Positions 51,081-63,300 of a stretch of DNA of 64,000 nt are shown piece after piece. Positions within the stretch are counted from its first letter, which is position 1. Every line of letters starts with the position of its first letter. Origin of the DNA: Parus major (taxonomy: Eukaryota; Chordata; Aves; Passeriformes; Paridae); contig NC_031771.1 of the NCBI RefSeq assembly GCF_001522545.3, positions 65,290,492 to 65,354,491 of the forward strand, given 5' to 3'. The notes beneath the pieces are model-generated. The model worked only from the letters and a program-made list of their open reading frames with translations. It was not told the DNA's origin and ran no database searches. The position numbers and the translations under genes are program-made.

Positions 51081-52777
51081 CACTTCAATAATATATCAAA
51101 TTCTTCATCAAACATTCAAGTAGCATTAATTTTCCCACCTTTTTAGGAGCACTGTTCCAGCTTGCATGTAATTTACACTTTATTCATAGTTTATATTCAC
51201 TTAACATTTCATTTCAAGCCAGAGGATTTTGCAGGATTAATAAAATACCTTCACTACAAGACAACCTCTTGCTGGTAGACAAACATACACTGGTTATGAT
51301 CACAATACCTCTTAACTTACTAAGTTATTAATTCTACAAATACCTACTCCAAAATCCCTGCTGAGGGTGTTTAGTGTTTGGATATTTTAGTTTCAGGGTG
51401 TGAATCCCATATTCTAGTTTAGTTTAGATTAGAATCATAAAATATTATTTATAGTGTGCTACCAGAAATAGTCTCAAAATCTATACTGGCAGCAAATCTA
51501 AGACAATTTCTTTTTAATTGATAAGCCTTTGTATAGATGAAATGCATCCAAAGTCTTTAGGCTTCCATTAAAAGACAAAACCATAATAATTCACATAATT
51601 CTTCTCTGATCTCATTCCAATTTGTCAACAGCTTTTTTGAGAAGGGGAAATCCTTCCAATAATAATCTCATTAACAAACATTATGTTACAACAATAATAA
51701 TGCCTAAATAAAATTTACTTTACACCCAGCAGCTGATGCACTTAAGGATAATTTTATCATGTTATGATGAGCTCACATTCAGTTGGATATTTGAACAGCT
51801 ATTTTGAAGTTACTGCTTAACAAGACCCTGCCCATACAGTATGTGACTAAAATTATTTCTTTTAATACACTGGATTCACATTTAATGATATGAGAAACAT
51901 TTTTTTTCAAGTTGCCCCCATGTTAAAACACTACATTTGTATGACAAAAATATCTAGACTTACAAACATTCCAGTTATATAAATTAGTATATTTGCACTT
52001 GCATCTCCTGCAGTAATTCTGAAGTCTTTAATTTAACAACTGGAAAAAAAATTTACTCAAACATTTTGAGTAAATTAAAGTTTATGATATCAACAAGAAT
52101 TTGCTTATCAGCCAAAATGAAAATAATTTCTTATTTTTTATCAATGCCACTGCCTTTTAAGTATGCTATGGTCTTTTAAAACGTAAGGTGATATACCTAT
52201 CCTGCATTTTTAACAGAAAAGAAGACAAATATAATTTGCTTATATATTTGTTGACCCTGAGAAACTCTGGAAGTGACAGGTGGTTCACAAGGTATTCTGA
52301 AAAAAACCCCAAAACACAGAATGGCTTTTCAAGCAAATACAGAAAAAATAATCTAAAAATGCAACCAAAGCCAATTTTCCCTCAAAACCTTTAGATGTTC
52401 CCCTTCTACAGGGATGACCCGAGTTAAATCAACAGGATTGCTAGGAACCTGATGAACTGTGGATCTGGGGACATCTCTGTTTCACTAGGTCTCTCTATAC
52501 ATCTTCAAGGACACAAGCAAAAGCAAACCACCTCAGTAATTGGTTTGATCTTCCTGATTAAAGTTTAGAAATCCCAGACAAGAACATTTTCTGGTAAGTC
52601 TTCCATGAAAGCTGCCAGAAAACCATCTGCAAGAATAGAACTGGGTTAGAAAGCTGTCTAGACGAGTTCCAAAGATACTATTTCAGGATACAGGATGGAG
52701 ACAGGATCAGGGACCTTCCTGGGCTCCAGCAATGAAACTGCTCGCATTAATTCTCTCCTACATTTACAGGAAAGAGT

Positions 52778-52908
52778 CAGCAAGGCTGGACAGGGCTTGG
52801 AGCAACCTGGGATAGTGGAAGGTGTCCCTGCCCATGGCAGGGGGTTGGAACAAGGTGATCTTTCACGTCCCTTCCAACCAAACCATTCTGCAAAGAAAAT
52901 GATTCTAT
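52778..52908 (+). mobile_element. CR1 LINE 3' fragment
   Basis: GGAGCAACCTGGGATAGTGG, AAGGTGTCCCTGCCCATGGC, AGGGGGTTGGAACAAGGTGA and CCTTCCAACCAAACCATTCT form a forward-sense CR1 3' end. Confidence 0.93.
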
Positions 52909-53711
52909 CCGTATCACATAAAGACAAAAACACTTTCTGCTAACCCTGAGCCACTAATAATTGTCTAATGATGAAGAAAATTGAGGAGTTACCCAGTGCA
53001 TGGAAAATCTAGCATTTAATTACAAACAATTACAAATTAGAGCATGTTCATTTTAGCCATGAGCTTGTCTCACTCACAGCTTATCGCACACCTAAGATAC
53101 TCCCAGCACAATCTGCATTTCCAGCTACGATACACCAGTGACAAATTTTCTCACCATCTTTTCACATTGGCTTGTGCAGCAGGAGAGGAGAAAAAGCAGC
53201 CATCATATGACATTGCTCTAAGAACCATCATTCCATAAAAGCAGACCATGGAAGTAATGATTGAGACCTAAAGCCCTCTGAGTCCTCGTTCTCCCCTCTG
53301 CAAATGCCAACCTGCACACGCAGAAACTCCAAAGTACAAACACACCCACAAACACCTCTAAACACTGAATAAAATGGGAGGCACAGATTGACAAGGTCCA
53401 GACCTTACAGGACACTGCATGCTATAAATACCATGCAGCTTACAAGCACAGGAGAATGAAAATAGAAAAGACAAAATTGAGCTAAAGGTTCTCCCAGACA
53501 GCACAAAAAGTCTCCACACTGAGAAGATCCCAACTAGAGCTGGCAGAAAGGCACAGATGTTACTGAATCCGATGGCAAACAAGAAACAGGGATGGCCAGA
53601 GGGCAGCAGATGCCTCTCACAGAAGCTAATGGTTGAAAAAACATCCTGAACTAAAAAGGCAGCTGGTAGTTTTCAGTTCAGGAATTATTTTAAGCAATAC
53701 ATAGTGCAGAC

Positions 53712-54011
53712 TTAGGACAAGAACAAATGGCCATAAATTGTGCCATGGGAGGTTTAGATGTGATATCAAGAACAATTTCTTCAATGAAAGGGTGGTCATG
53801 CACCAGAACAGGCTGCCCAGGGCAGGGCTGGAGTACCTGGAGGGATTTAAAATCTAAAATTTAAATTTAAATCCCTGGAGGGATTTAAAAGCCATGTGGA
53901 TGTGGCACTTGGGGACATGGGGCAGTGGTGGCCTTGGCAGTGCTGGGGAACAGTTGGACTTGAGGATCTCAGAGGGATTTTCCAACTTAAACAATTTTAT
54001 CATTCTGTAAT
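53712..54011 (+). mobile_element. CR1 LINE 3' fragment with an internal duplication
   Basis: ACCAGAACAGGCTGCCCAGG, CCATGTGGATGTGGCACTTG, GGGGACATGGGGCAGTGGTG, AACAGTTGGACTTGAGGATC and a terminal TATCATTCTGTAATG are forward CR1. The block CCTGGAGGGATTTAAAA occurs twice, about 36 bases apart (near 53837 and 53873), around an AT-rich spacer. Confidence 0.9.
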
Positions 54012-54272
54012 GCTGGAAAGAGAAAGAAGGATTCTCTTCCTGTGCAAAACAATAACTTCATGAAAATGGTTAAAGTTCAGTTTCAAAGAGAAAAGTTCCA
54101 TATTCATTTTGTGATACAATTTGACTCCCCAACATGGAGCAGCCATCACCTCATCCATGCCAGGGAAGGCTGGTGCACTCACACTCCCAAAAACACCACA
54201 GATTTAGGACTGCTCTGACAGAAAGAGCTTAAACAAGAATTAGTTTAATGGGAGATCAGTCCTGTTCAGGTG

Positions 54273-54463
54273 AAAAAATAAAATAAAATAAAATAAAATA
54301 AAATAAAATAAAATAAAATAAAATAAAATAAAATAAAATAAAATAAAATAAAATAAAATAAAATANTAAAATAAAATAAAATAAAATAAAATAAAATAAA
54401 ATAAAATAAAATAAAATAAAATAAAATAAAATAAAATAAAATAAAATAAAATAAAATAAAAAT
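54273..54463. repeat. (AAAAT)n pentanucleotide microsatellite with one N
   Basis: About 190 bases of uninterrupted AAAAT units (some 38 copies), broken only by an N at 54366 where the phase of the repeat changes. The phase break suggests joined reads, so the true length is uncertain. Confidence 0.95.
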
Positions 54464-55560
54464 TACCTAATATTTACCTTATTATACAACTGAATTGAGA
54501 CTGAATGATAAATAAACCTTTATGATTCATTTTCCCTTAGGTCTGTCTTGAAGCCAACTTCAGCTGAATCCAGATATCAAATAAAGAAATTGCTGGAGAA
54601 TTCAATGCAAATACTAAAGCAAGTGCAACAGGTATCAGGTAAAAGTTCTCTGTTATCCACCTTCTCCCAAACTCGTCTGAAATACGCAAAGACATTCACC
54701 AACCCTCCAAAAGTAAAGCTGTGGTTCAAATGCACATGACAAGACTAATTAATATATTTCCCATGGAAAAGAGCACACCAGATTTAGGGTTCAAATTCAG
54801 TAAAATCCAGTTCAGCAAATATAAGTAATATCTAATTAACTGGAACAATTAGGAAGACAGTTATATTTTTATATTTATGGTTATATAGAAATTTTCACAT
54901 TTTCCAAACACAGAGTACAAGGAATTGGATTAGTCCTAAGTTCATGAATAATAACATCAGCCATAATTATTATGATTTTCTACATTAACTAAATTAAATA
55001 AAACTATTTGGAATTCTACCCAATGAAATATTTATTTCATAGGTATAGGCAATTAATTTACTGAGTGATACTATTATTTAAAAAAATGCAAAATCATTAA
55101 TCATTTAATTTTGCCTGCCATATGATATACTGTTGCTTCCTCTAAGATGCTGTAACTGGCATCTTAAATTTATTGGGAAAAAAAACCCACAAAACATGCA
55201 CTGCAATTCAGAACTGTCTCCTCCCAGCAAATCTAGAAGGACAAAAATGTGTCATAATGAAGGAAAACAAAATCACTCATGAACAATCTGCACTAGGAAC
55301 GTTCACCATTATTTGTGCTGTTGTTAAAACTCTGCAATAATAAGTAACAGTCAAAAAATGTAAAGATCCTAAAAGGCCCAGCTGCTGCCTGGCTCTGGTA
55401 ATAAAGGCACAGTTATAAAACAGCCACGCTGCTATTTAATATTCCTAGGCAAAACTAATGAAAAGAACCACAGATTGACATTAGAAAATTTTAATCTTAG
55501 CAAAAGAGCAAATCTTATCTTCAAAAACTTGACACAGCTCCTTCATCTTTTCATCTATGA

Positions 55561-55580
55561 TTATTATTATTATTATTATA
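55561..55580. repeat. (TTA)n microsatellite
   Basis: Six to seven TTA units, followed by a less regular ATCATACATTATTATT. Confidence 0.9.
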
Positions 55581-55672
55581 ATCATACATTATTATTTTTT
55601 GGTGTTTTTCCAAAAAACAATTGCATGGATGTTGGTGGTTTATAGTTGGCATTTATTTGTTTTCTCTTCTTA

Positions 55673-55704
<32 letters not shown>

Positions 55705-55705
55705 T
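55673..55705. repeat. Compound (CA)n(TA)n microsatellite
   Basis: About six to seven CA units run directly into about nine TA units. Confidence 0.92.
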
Positions 55706-56934
55706 GCATTCCTATTCTTATTTAATTAGCACTCAAAACCACCAGAAACAAAAAAATATCCCCTGACTCCTTATGGACAACATCCAAAAGTCTTATTTTT
55801 CAGCTATACATAAAATATCATGTAATTGCAGCTAAAACCTTCTTTAAAAAGTAATTCTTTTTTCTTAGGAATACCACCCACAGTCTAACAAATAAAACTG
55901 CAGCCCACTTGGTTACTATGCAGGAAGGTGACAGTAATAGGCAGCAACCCTTGAGAATGCATTTTAGTTATATTTCCTTATAAATATGCAGTGGAATTAA
56001 AAATTTTAAGACTTACAGTAAAAAAAAAAAGGTCAGAAAACAAAAGTAGCAATAAATACAATTACCTTATGCTTTTAGCTAATTGTGACACTGAAGCCAG
56101 GGAAAAGAAACACATCTCAATTAGTAATTTCAATGCTAATCATTTTATTTTCTAGCATGTATTTCTTAGAAAATCTCAGTAATGGCAAATTAATAAATGG
56201 TTTGATAGGCCCTACCTGCTCCTCTTCCACCACAACAACAAGCACTGGGAACAGGGTACCCCAGCAATCCCCAACCCTCTCACATTTCTGACAACCACAC
56301 CAAGTTTTAATTAGTTTGCTAGTTCAGGGCTTCCTAGAATAAATGCAGTTCTGTCATTTCTAATGCATTCTCATGATCAGTTAATAGATTTTTGGATTTT
56401 TTTTTATTTTATTTTTTGCCTCCAGCTCAGACAACCTTCTTGTCTTATAATTCTTTCTAAATCAATTCCTAGGTTATTCATATTTTCTCATCTGGAACAC
56501 TAATAAGCTTGTCTAAAATTCACTTTTAACGCACCATTCTCCTACTGAGGTGTTCTTTGACAAACCCACATCACATTTCCGTGTTACTCTCTGACATATC
56601 AGTAGAAACCAGTGGATGTGCCATCATTTGGAAATCTGTCAGTCATGTGCCTATACATACACTGAGTTCAAAGTTCACAAAGGACTAAATTAGAATTTTT
56701 GGAGCCCTAAAACCTGTGTACAACAATTTCCACTTTTTCCAGCATTGTCCAAAATCATGCACTGCTTAGAGAACAAGAGGGTACTCTGACTATTCAAGTC
56801 TGAATGCCAAAATAATACATGAATTTGTCCTGGTGGTGATGGGAATCACAGGATCAGGCAAATTTTGGCTGTAGAGGGCTCAGGATTTCATCTTCTCCAA
56901 ACTTCAAATGACCTTCAAAAAAGGTCAAAGCTTC

Positions 56935-57250
56935 TCTACAATTCCCTGAAAGGAGGGTGTGCCAAGGTGGGGATGGGCCTGTTCCCCCAGAGAAGCAGCA
57001 AGAGAATGGGAGGCCATGGCCTCAGGCTGTGCCAGGGGAGGGTCAGGTTGGACACCAGGAGGAATTTCCTCACTGAAAGGATGGTCAGGCATTGGAACTG
57101 CCCAGGGAGGTTTGGAGCTCCATCCCTGGAGGTGTCCAAGGGAGGACTGGACATGGCATTCGGTGCTCTGGGCTGGTGACAAGAGGGGGACTGGTTACAG
57201 GTTGGACTCAATGAACTTGGAGGGCTTTTCCAACCTGAATTACTCCATGG
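56935..57250 (+). mobile_element. CR1 LINE 3' fragment
   Basis: TCAGGCTGTGCCAGGGGAGG, GGTCAGGTTGGACACCAGGA, AGGCATTGGAACTGCCCAGG, CTCCATCCCTGGAGGTGTCC and GGGCTTTTCCAACCTGAATT follow a forward CR1 3' region over about 315 bp. Confidence 0.92.
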
Positions 57251-58010
57251 AAGTAGGACTGCCTTCAAAGGTCACTCAGGAACTTTTGCAGCAAAGTTCT
57301 GCTGCAATTTGTGGCCATTAAATCTCTCTCTTCTATCCAGTGATCTGTTTCAATGATCGATGGCAGAACTTCCCATCTCTATGATCTTCTCATTAAGCAG
57401 CTCATTTGAATCCACAAGTGGACTTCAGAGCTCAAACTGAATGGGATTAAATACCTATAAATTTATTTATTTATTTGTTGGCCAAGATAAAGTTTCAAAT
57501 TAGATATTCTCTCTCTCAGGAGGGAAATTGCTTTGAAACTTTTCAAGGAGATCCCAATCTTTGCACGTGGCATCTTGTGGAGGCTGCCACTGCACAGGGA
57601 GGTTGAGTTCAGAGCCCCCACAGAGGTAAACCAGAGACTATTCCTGACCTGAGCAGACTGCAAATTCAATTCCAGGCACAGAAGAAAATAAAAAGTCTTT
57701 AAAACTGGGATGATCATTAACCTATCTGAGAAAAACAGAGCAGCTGAACAGCTTCAGCTAAAAATGCAACAGGTAAGTGAAATCTGAAGGTAAGACATTT
57801 TTCATCACTTGGAGTTTTTGTGATTACATTTGTGTGGCTCATATGAAACACATTTTAGTCAAACATACCCCACTGGAATCAAATAGAACCAAATAAGTAA
57901 AACTACTTATTTCCCTAATACAAGAAATCAAATTACGTGCTCAGAAAGGAGGTTTTATTTTATTTATTTATTCATTCATATTTTCTAGAAACCTATGAAA
58001 AGAAGAAATC

Positions 58011-58096
58011 AGAATGAAAATATTCATAAAAGTTGAATAAAACAATAGCCTAAAGAATGGAAATATTCATAAAAGTTGAATAAAACAATAGCCTAA
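58011..58096. repeat. Tandem duplication of a 43-bp unit
   Basis: 58011-58053 and 58054-58096 are identical except at the sixth or seventh base (AGAATGAAAAT against AGAATGGAAAT). Each ends ACAATAGCCTAA. A recent local duplication. Confidence 0.95.
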
Positions 58097-59301
58097 CATT
58101 TCTCTACCCTCTCTTGGCAGCATTTTGTTTTCCCTAGTTTCCTTGACATGCTGCTAAAATAGAAACACATTGTTCCTCATCAAAATACAATCTTGGGAAC
58201 ATGAGTTTTTATCATTGAAGACATCCACGTCCTGTAGCTCCAGCTTGTAATTTCTCAATTTACATTTGCTGAAGCGTGCTATCAAACAAAGGTGTAGCTG
58301 AGCCCAAAGTTAACCCAGCACCTGGTGAAACTATGCAGCTTCTGGGCTGATGTTTTCTCTTCTCTGGGCAAAGCAGTGGAAAATAAAGCAAAAGGAGATC
58401 AGGAAATTCCCTCAGAGAGGAGCCAGTAACGACAGTTTCACAACAGAGTTTGGTGCACAGCAGCTTCACTTGCTGGGCCAACATCAGTACCAGAATAACA
58501 CAGATCTGGCAACCTCATATCCACTTGGTTTCACAGTGAATTCAGGATTTTAGTCTGTCTTTCATATCAAAAACAAAATGATCAGGGTTTATAATGGAAG
58601 TTAATTACCATGTTTTCACCATGTGAAATGGAATAACTTTCTCTCTCTCTGCCTTGAGTCTCTAAAGTACAGACTCAGTGTACACAGTTAGAGACTTTCA
58701 TGTCCAGAATAATTTGTAGAAAAATAACATAATTTCTTTTTTCAAGAACAAAGAAAGACAACCAGATGTCATTTCTTTGGAAAGTGACTCACTGAAAGAG
58801 CAGAGGAACCATACAGAAACATAATTTGGAGGGATTTAAAGAAGCAGCTTTCCATTATTAACAGCAACTCAGAAAGGCACCAGGCCTTTACATACACCCC
58901 TAGTGATGGCAGCATGGAATGAAGCAGGTTTTAACAGTTTCTGTAATTTGGATGGTTGGTTTTGCTTTGTTTTTATTTTGAACCTGTCTTTCATGGTAAA
59001 ATAACAAACCAGTAGCATATCTCAGTCAGATCCCTGTCTTAGACTGACTGTTTGTTAAGTTTCTAAATTGCCTTATAAGACAGACATAAGTAAACAGTTG
59101 TTGCTACTGTACTCCTGCTCACATTTTGAGACTATAAATTATTTAGAACAAGAGTCTCTAAACACATTTGAACAGAGCTTTCCAACAGAGATCACGAACA
59201 AAAACTGCTTATGTTTTTATTATCAAATACTATTAAGATAATTACGTAAAAAGAGTAAACACAGCATCAGGCTGAAGGAAGAAACAAAACAAAGCAAAGA
59301 C

Positions 59302-59310
59302 ACTTGCCTG
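59302..59310 (-). promoter_or_regulatory. CTNNA2: GC-type 5' splice site after the first CTNNA2 coding exon
   Basis: On the minus strand the junction reads CAG|GCAAGT. The coding frame leaves no choice: Gln34 is CAG and the next exon supplies GTA for Val35, so the intron must begin GC. GC-AG introns are a known minor class spliced by the major spliceosome, and their donors usually match U1 snRNA well elsewhere. This one is a textbook match (CAG at -3 to -1, AAGT at +3 to +6). No in-frame GT donor lies close by. Confidence 0.9.
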
Positions 59311-59414
59311 GGTAACAAGTGGCTCCAATAGTCTCTCCACTGTGAGAGTCCTGATTTCCAAACTTTTGGGGTCCCATTTCAAAATGATAGGTGATGTTGC
59401 AGAAGTCATACTCC
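59308..59414 (-). CDS. CTNNA2: CTNNA2 first coding exon: 5-base 5' UTR and residues 1-34
   Basis: Read on the minus strand, the ATG at 59409-59407 opens a 34-codon stretch beginning MTSATSPIILKWDPKSLEIR and ending LLEPLVTQ, the N-terminus I know for alpha-N-catenin. This tail precedes the helical N domain that binds beta-catenin. The exon starts at 59414 after a good acceptor (tttatctgttccag), with a branch-point-like CACTAAT about 30 bases upstream. Only five untranslated bases (GGAGT) precede the ATG, so nearly all the 5' UTR comes from exons outside the window. Position -3 is A, a favourable start context. The exon ends with CAG for Gln34. The intron then begins GCAAGT, a GC donor rather than GT (see the separate entry). 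The exon contains essentially no CpG. Confidence 0.97.
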
Positions 59415-59450
59415 CTGGAACAGATAAAATTATATGAAAATTATTAGTGC
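59415..59450 (-). promoter_or_regulatory. CTNNA2: 3' splice site of the first CTNNA2 coding exon
   Basis: On the minus strand a branch-point-like CACTAAT lies near 59445, followed by a T-rich stretch and TGTTCCAG at the exon edge. A second AG lies four bases into the exon (CAG|GGAG|T). Its use would only trim the 5' UTR, since both lie before the ATG. Confidence 0.75.
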
Positions 59451-60358
59451 AATACCCACCTCATGCATAGCATTTACTTAAAGAATAAATATATATAGCC
59501 ACATAGTTCTCCATAATCTTGCAGGTGTTCCTTTACACCCATGAATTCCCTGGTGAGCCACTGCCACATCCAATGGGGCATTCAGAATATAAATCAGACA
59601 TTTATATTCTGAATTCTTTTTACTCCTGTACCTCCAACACCACAGCAAATGGGTGTGTCCTGAAGGAACCACATCCCATGGAGGGCAGGGCAGGAGCAGG
59701 TTTATCCTGAAGGTCTCCACCCCACAGAGAGACCCCAAACTGGAGAACAGGAGAAGTGTCAGGAAGGAGCAGGAGTTTTATGAACTTACCACAACCCTCC
59801 CATCACCCTGCGCCGCTCAGAGTGGGACAGGGAAGGAATGGGAAGAGTCAGAAGTGAAATAAAACAAATTCAACAACTCTGTTCACATTTTTGAATCAAA
59901 CTTCCCCCACAGTACTCAGCATTTCTGAATTCTGCATCAAGGAGTACTCATTTAAAGCCAAAACAGATTCTCCAGACCACCTTAGGCTTAAGAGCTTAAA
60001 CAAAGCCCAAAATGAAGACAACAGCAAATTGCTGTCATTTTATTCACCATTTCAGGTTTTCCTGCAATTTTCTAGACAGTTGACTTCATTTTGGAAATTC
60101 CAGATACAGAGAAGTCTGGCTGTCAGGCTGTAAGAAACATCCAACACACCTCATTGAGCTGGAAAGTGATTTAAGTATTTGGTGACAAGCAAAGCCTCAT
60201 ATAAATTAACTTATCCACCAAACCCAAGAAGACAAAAAAAATCTAATAAGAAAATGTTAATTTTAAACAATTCTGATTTAAATACTTCACTTTATTTTAA
60301 AATTAAAATTAAAAATTAGAAGTCTCATATACCATGAGAAAACTTAGCGGATAAAGAG

Positions 60359-60399
60359 AATATCATATTGGACATAATCAGTAATATCATATTGGACAT
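60359..60399. repeat. 17-bp direct repeat, 24-bp spacing
   Basis: AATATCATATTGGACAT occurs at 60359-60375 and again at 60383-60399, in the intron upstream of the first coding exon. Confidence 0.9.
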
Positions 60400-63300
60400 T
60401 ATGTGAGATTCAAGTCAAGCCCCTTTGTATATACAGTACCCCAAACATTTTAAATTGTTTTCTTCAGAAAACAATTTTAGCATGGTTAACTTAGTAACTT
60501 TGGTATTTTATCTTAGTATTTTTAACCAATAAGCTACTTTCAGTAATAAAATTTACAAATAAATAAACAGATGAATCACCACCTTAATTAAGGGAACGAA
60601 ATCCTAAGGAATTCAGCCATTGTTCCTTGATTCAGAATCCACTTCATGAAGCAGAATTCAGTAAGGTACTTACTCAGGATTTAGCAGCATTACCCAGTAT
60701 ATACAAAATAAATTCTACTGCTCTACTCAGGAGAATGTCTTGAGTAATCACTATTAATCAATATAAACAGGCTGGAAAGTCTCTGCAAAAGTTCTCACTG
60801 GGTTAAAATACCTGCTCAAAAAGAGAGGCATATCAAAACTCCCTAATCAATGTATTTATAAATCACATATAAAACCACCATTAGCCTCCTCTCACTTGCA
60901 AAGATTTGGTAACAGAATTATCAGATAATATCTAGTGAGTGCTAAAATCACTCGTTTAGTTTCCACTCTTCCACAAAAACCCATTCAGTTTCATATTTTA
61001 CAGTGCTGAAAACACCCAGGCGTGATTAAAGAAAACTGTGAGACAGTTTCGAGTTGCTGTAAACATGGTTGATGTGGGAGCCATCATTTTTTCAATATTT
61101 AATTATCTTTCAGAGCCTGTTTATTTTTATATAAAGTTGGTTGCCACTCCCGTTGGCCTGTGGAATTCAAAAAATAAGTCTGAAGTAAACAATTATTCTA
61201 ATTGGTTAATTATGAGTTATGATACTTTCAAATGTGTCACAGTCTTTCTTTTCACTAAGCACACTTTTCCTCACTAACTATTAACATGAGAACTCAAACT
61301 TGTTGTAATTCAAAAACAAATCCAAAGCTGTACCATATTCCAGAACCTACAAAAGCAAATTAATTTCAGTGGATAGGAGTCATGCAGGTGATACTAAAAA
61401 TAACCTGGGTGATCAGTTGTTACAGCCAGAATACGGCCTCAGGTTCAACCTTTACTAAAAAAGAAAATAAATATCACTCAGAACTCAATATAAAAGGGTA
61501 AGTGTGGCTTTTAAATATAAAAAGGGCTCATGCAAGAAAAAACCTTATTAAAAACTTATGACAGTTTTTCATTTACAGTCAAATCTACACAACAGCAAAT
61601 AAGTAAAAATAAAGTAAAATTAATGTATTTTTCCTCAACACTCCTTCAGCTGCTGTCACAACAGCAATTTTAAATGACAAGACTAAAAAGAAGTTACTTG
61701 CCCAAGTGTTTATGTAAGAATAGATGGAATATTTCTTCATTGCAATTTCTACACTGAACTTCCTACACCAAATAGGCAAAGAGGGACTGCTCAGTTGGAT
61801 AAAGGACAGGATGCTAAGAGTATTTTATGACTATTTGACCAAATATTCCCCAAAAGCAGCTTTAAGAACTCCACTGAAAGGAAATACAAGTTAACAGTGC
61901 TGTAATAATACTGCCATAGAAGTATACAGACATTGCAGTCCTAATCCTGAAACCAGCTCCAGACTTCCTTCAAGGATATATTTTAAGAATTCTGTTGCCT
62001 GTGTTTCTTCTTCCTTGAGCATGTGCCAAAACGTGTCTTGCTCTAAGCTTTTAGCTTTCCCTAAATACAGCAATACAGAAATGTCTCTATCCAGCTCAGT
62101 AATATTCAGTGTGAGCATTTGTTTAGCCAGCCTGTCTTCAAAGCCTATCTGTAAAGAAAATAAGTATTTACTTCAGCAAATACTAACAAGTATTTACTTG
62201 AACAAGTGGAACAAGTGGAGCCAAAATCCACATCAGTAGAATTCTCCATTCCACAACAGTGCCCAGAAGTCTAACCCCACACCACCCTTAGCACCAGCCT
62301 CTTCACACAGCATAATTTTACTTTTTGGAACATCCTACGAATGTTCAGCATGTGGAATTGTTTGTCTGTCACACTGCAGCTCCCTGTTTTCCTCCACAAC
62401 AGACCCACAGCTACACAGAGGAGCTTTCTGAGGGCTGGAGCTGCTCATGAGTTACAGTGCAGCTCATTTCTGTGCCACAACTCCAGTGTAAGAGTAAAAA
62501 TATTTAATATCTGCATAAGCAAAAGCAACGTTTGCTGAAGCAAAGTGATAATTTTTTAGAAATATAAACATTGCCAGTCTTGAGCAGGCCTCCAGCTGTT
62601 AGTCCAGCTGACATCTGCAATGCAGACATGAAAGACAGATGGTAAACATTTCATCCAGAATAAAGTGAAAACCCTTTCTACCTGACTCATAGCAAAGCTG
62701 TAGGATTAATCAGCTGGCAAGAGTAGATTGGCAATGCTGGCAATACAAGTCTGTACTTCCAACATTCTATTTGCTACTGGAAGGCAAAAAAATTATATTC
62801 ATTAGTGAAAGAAAGATGTCCAGCAAGATGGAAAATCGGTAAGGTGAGAGGAGTCAAAAGGCAAAATAGTAATAATTTAGCCCATCTTTCCAAATAGTCA
62901 AGTTAAAATACTAACTTTTTAATACTCAGTGTTTAATAACTAATGTATTTATATGGACTAGTGAAGAAAATGTGTTTTACATCTGATCCTCCCCCACCAG
63001 TCTCCACTCTGGATTGCAGTCACCGTGTCCAGATCAATGGGGCACTTCCACACATGCTTCAAACCCACCTGCTCTCCCTGCCCAGCTCTTCCTGCAGGTT
63101 TCTACCCTTTTCCCTTGGTAACAGGGCTGTGAATTCCACCAGGAACAGAAGCTGAACACTTACTAACCCCACAGAAGGAAAACAGGCGCTCAGCTCCATG
63201 CCTGCCTTTGAAGTTGTGTTCCCAGCAGCACAGGTAACAACCCAAGCTCTGAGAAGAGCAGCAGAGCTGGAGGAGAGGGCAGCCTCTCCAGACAAAAACT

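Larger units (their letters stand above)
20910..59307 (-). other. CTNNA2: CTNNA2 intron between first and second coding exons (38.4 kb, GC-AG)
   Basis: This is the largest intron here, starting GCAAGT and ending CCAAAG. It holds CR1 copies of both orientations, a long inverted repeat at 48862-49220, a 190-bp AAAAT array with an N, and several short tandem duplications. Long stretches such as 20.9-24.2 kb, 24.6-29.7 kb, 33.0-39.3 kb, 40.3-43.1 kb, 43.5-48.8 kb and 54.5-56.9 kb contain nothing I can assign beyond microsatellites. No nested gene was found: the single-exon LRRTM1, known to lie inside CTNNA2 in vertebrates, is not in this window. Confidence 0.88.
278..59414 (-). other. CTNNA2: CTNNA2 locus, 5' coding part (four exons, three complete introns)
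   Basis: Four minus-strand exons join in frame to encode the first 195 residues of alpha-N-catenin, the neural alpha-catenin that couples cadherin-bound beta-catenin to actin at cell junctions and in growing neurites. The paralogue was chosen by residues that, from memory, separate it from alpha-E-catenin (CTNNA1): RIASSEF and MRLLSHLKIVEEALEAVKN in the third and fourth exons, where alpha-E has AAAGEF and a clearly different VYKLLVQLK segment. The full protein is about 900 residues, so roughly one fifth is encoded here. The gene runs out of the window on both sides: the 5' UTR and promoter beyond 64000, the later exons before position 1. Splice phases are 0, 1, 0 and 0. No frameshift or internal stop was seen. 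Confidence 0.97.

Noticed and set aside
50668..51081. 137-codon minus-strand open frame rich in Gly, Arg and Ala
   Set aside because: It coincides with the GC-rich CR1 fragment at 50602-51080. The composition follows from the repeat, and there is no domain.
54273..54463. Regular array that might suggest a CRISPR or satellite
   Set aside because: The unit is only five bases with no spacers, so it is a simple microsatellite in a vertebrate intron.
20910..59307. Nested LRRTM1 gene inside CTNNA2
   Set aside because: LRRTM1 is a single-exon gene of about 520 codons. No open frame of that size or with leucine-rich repeats exists in the window.
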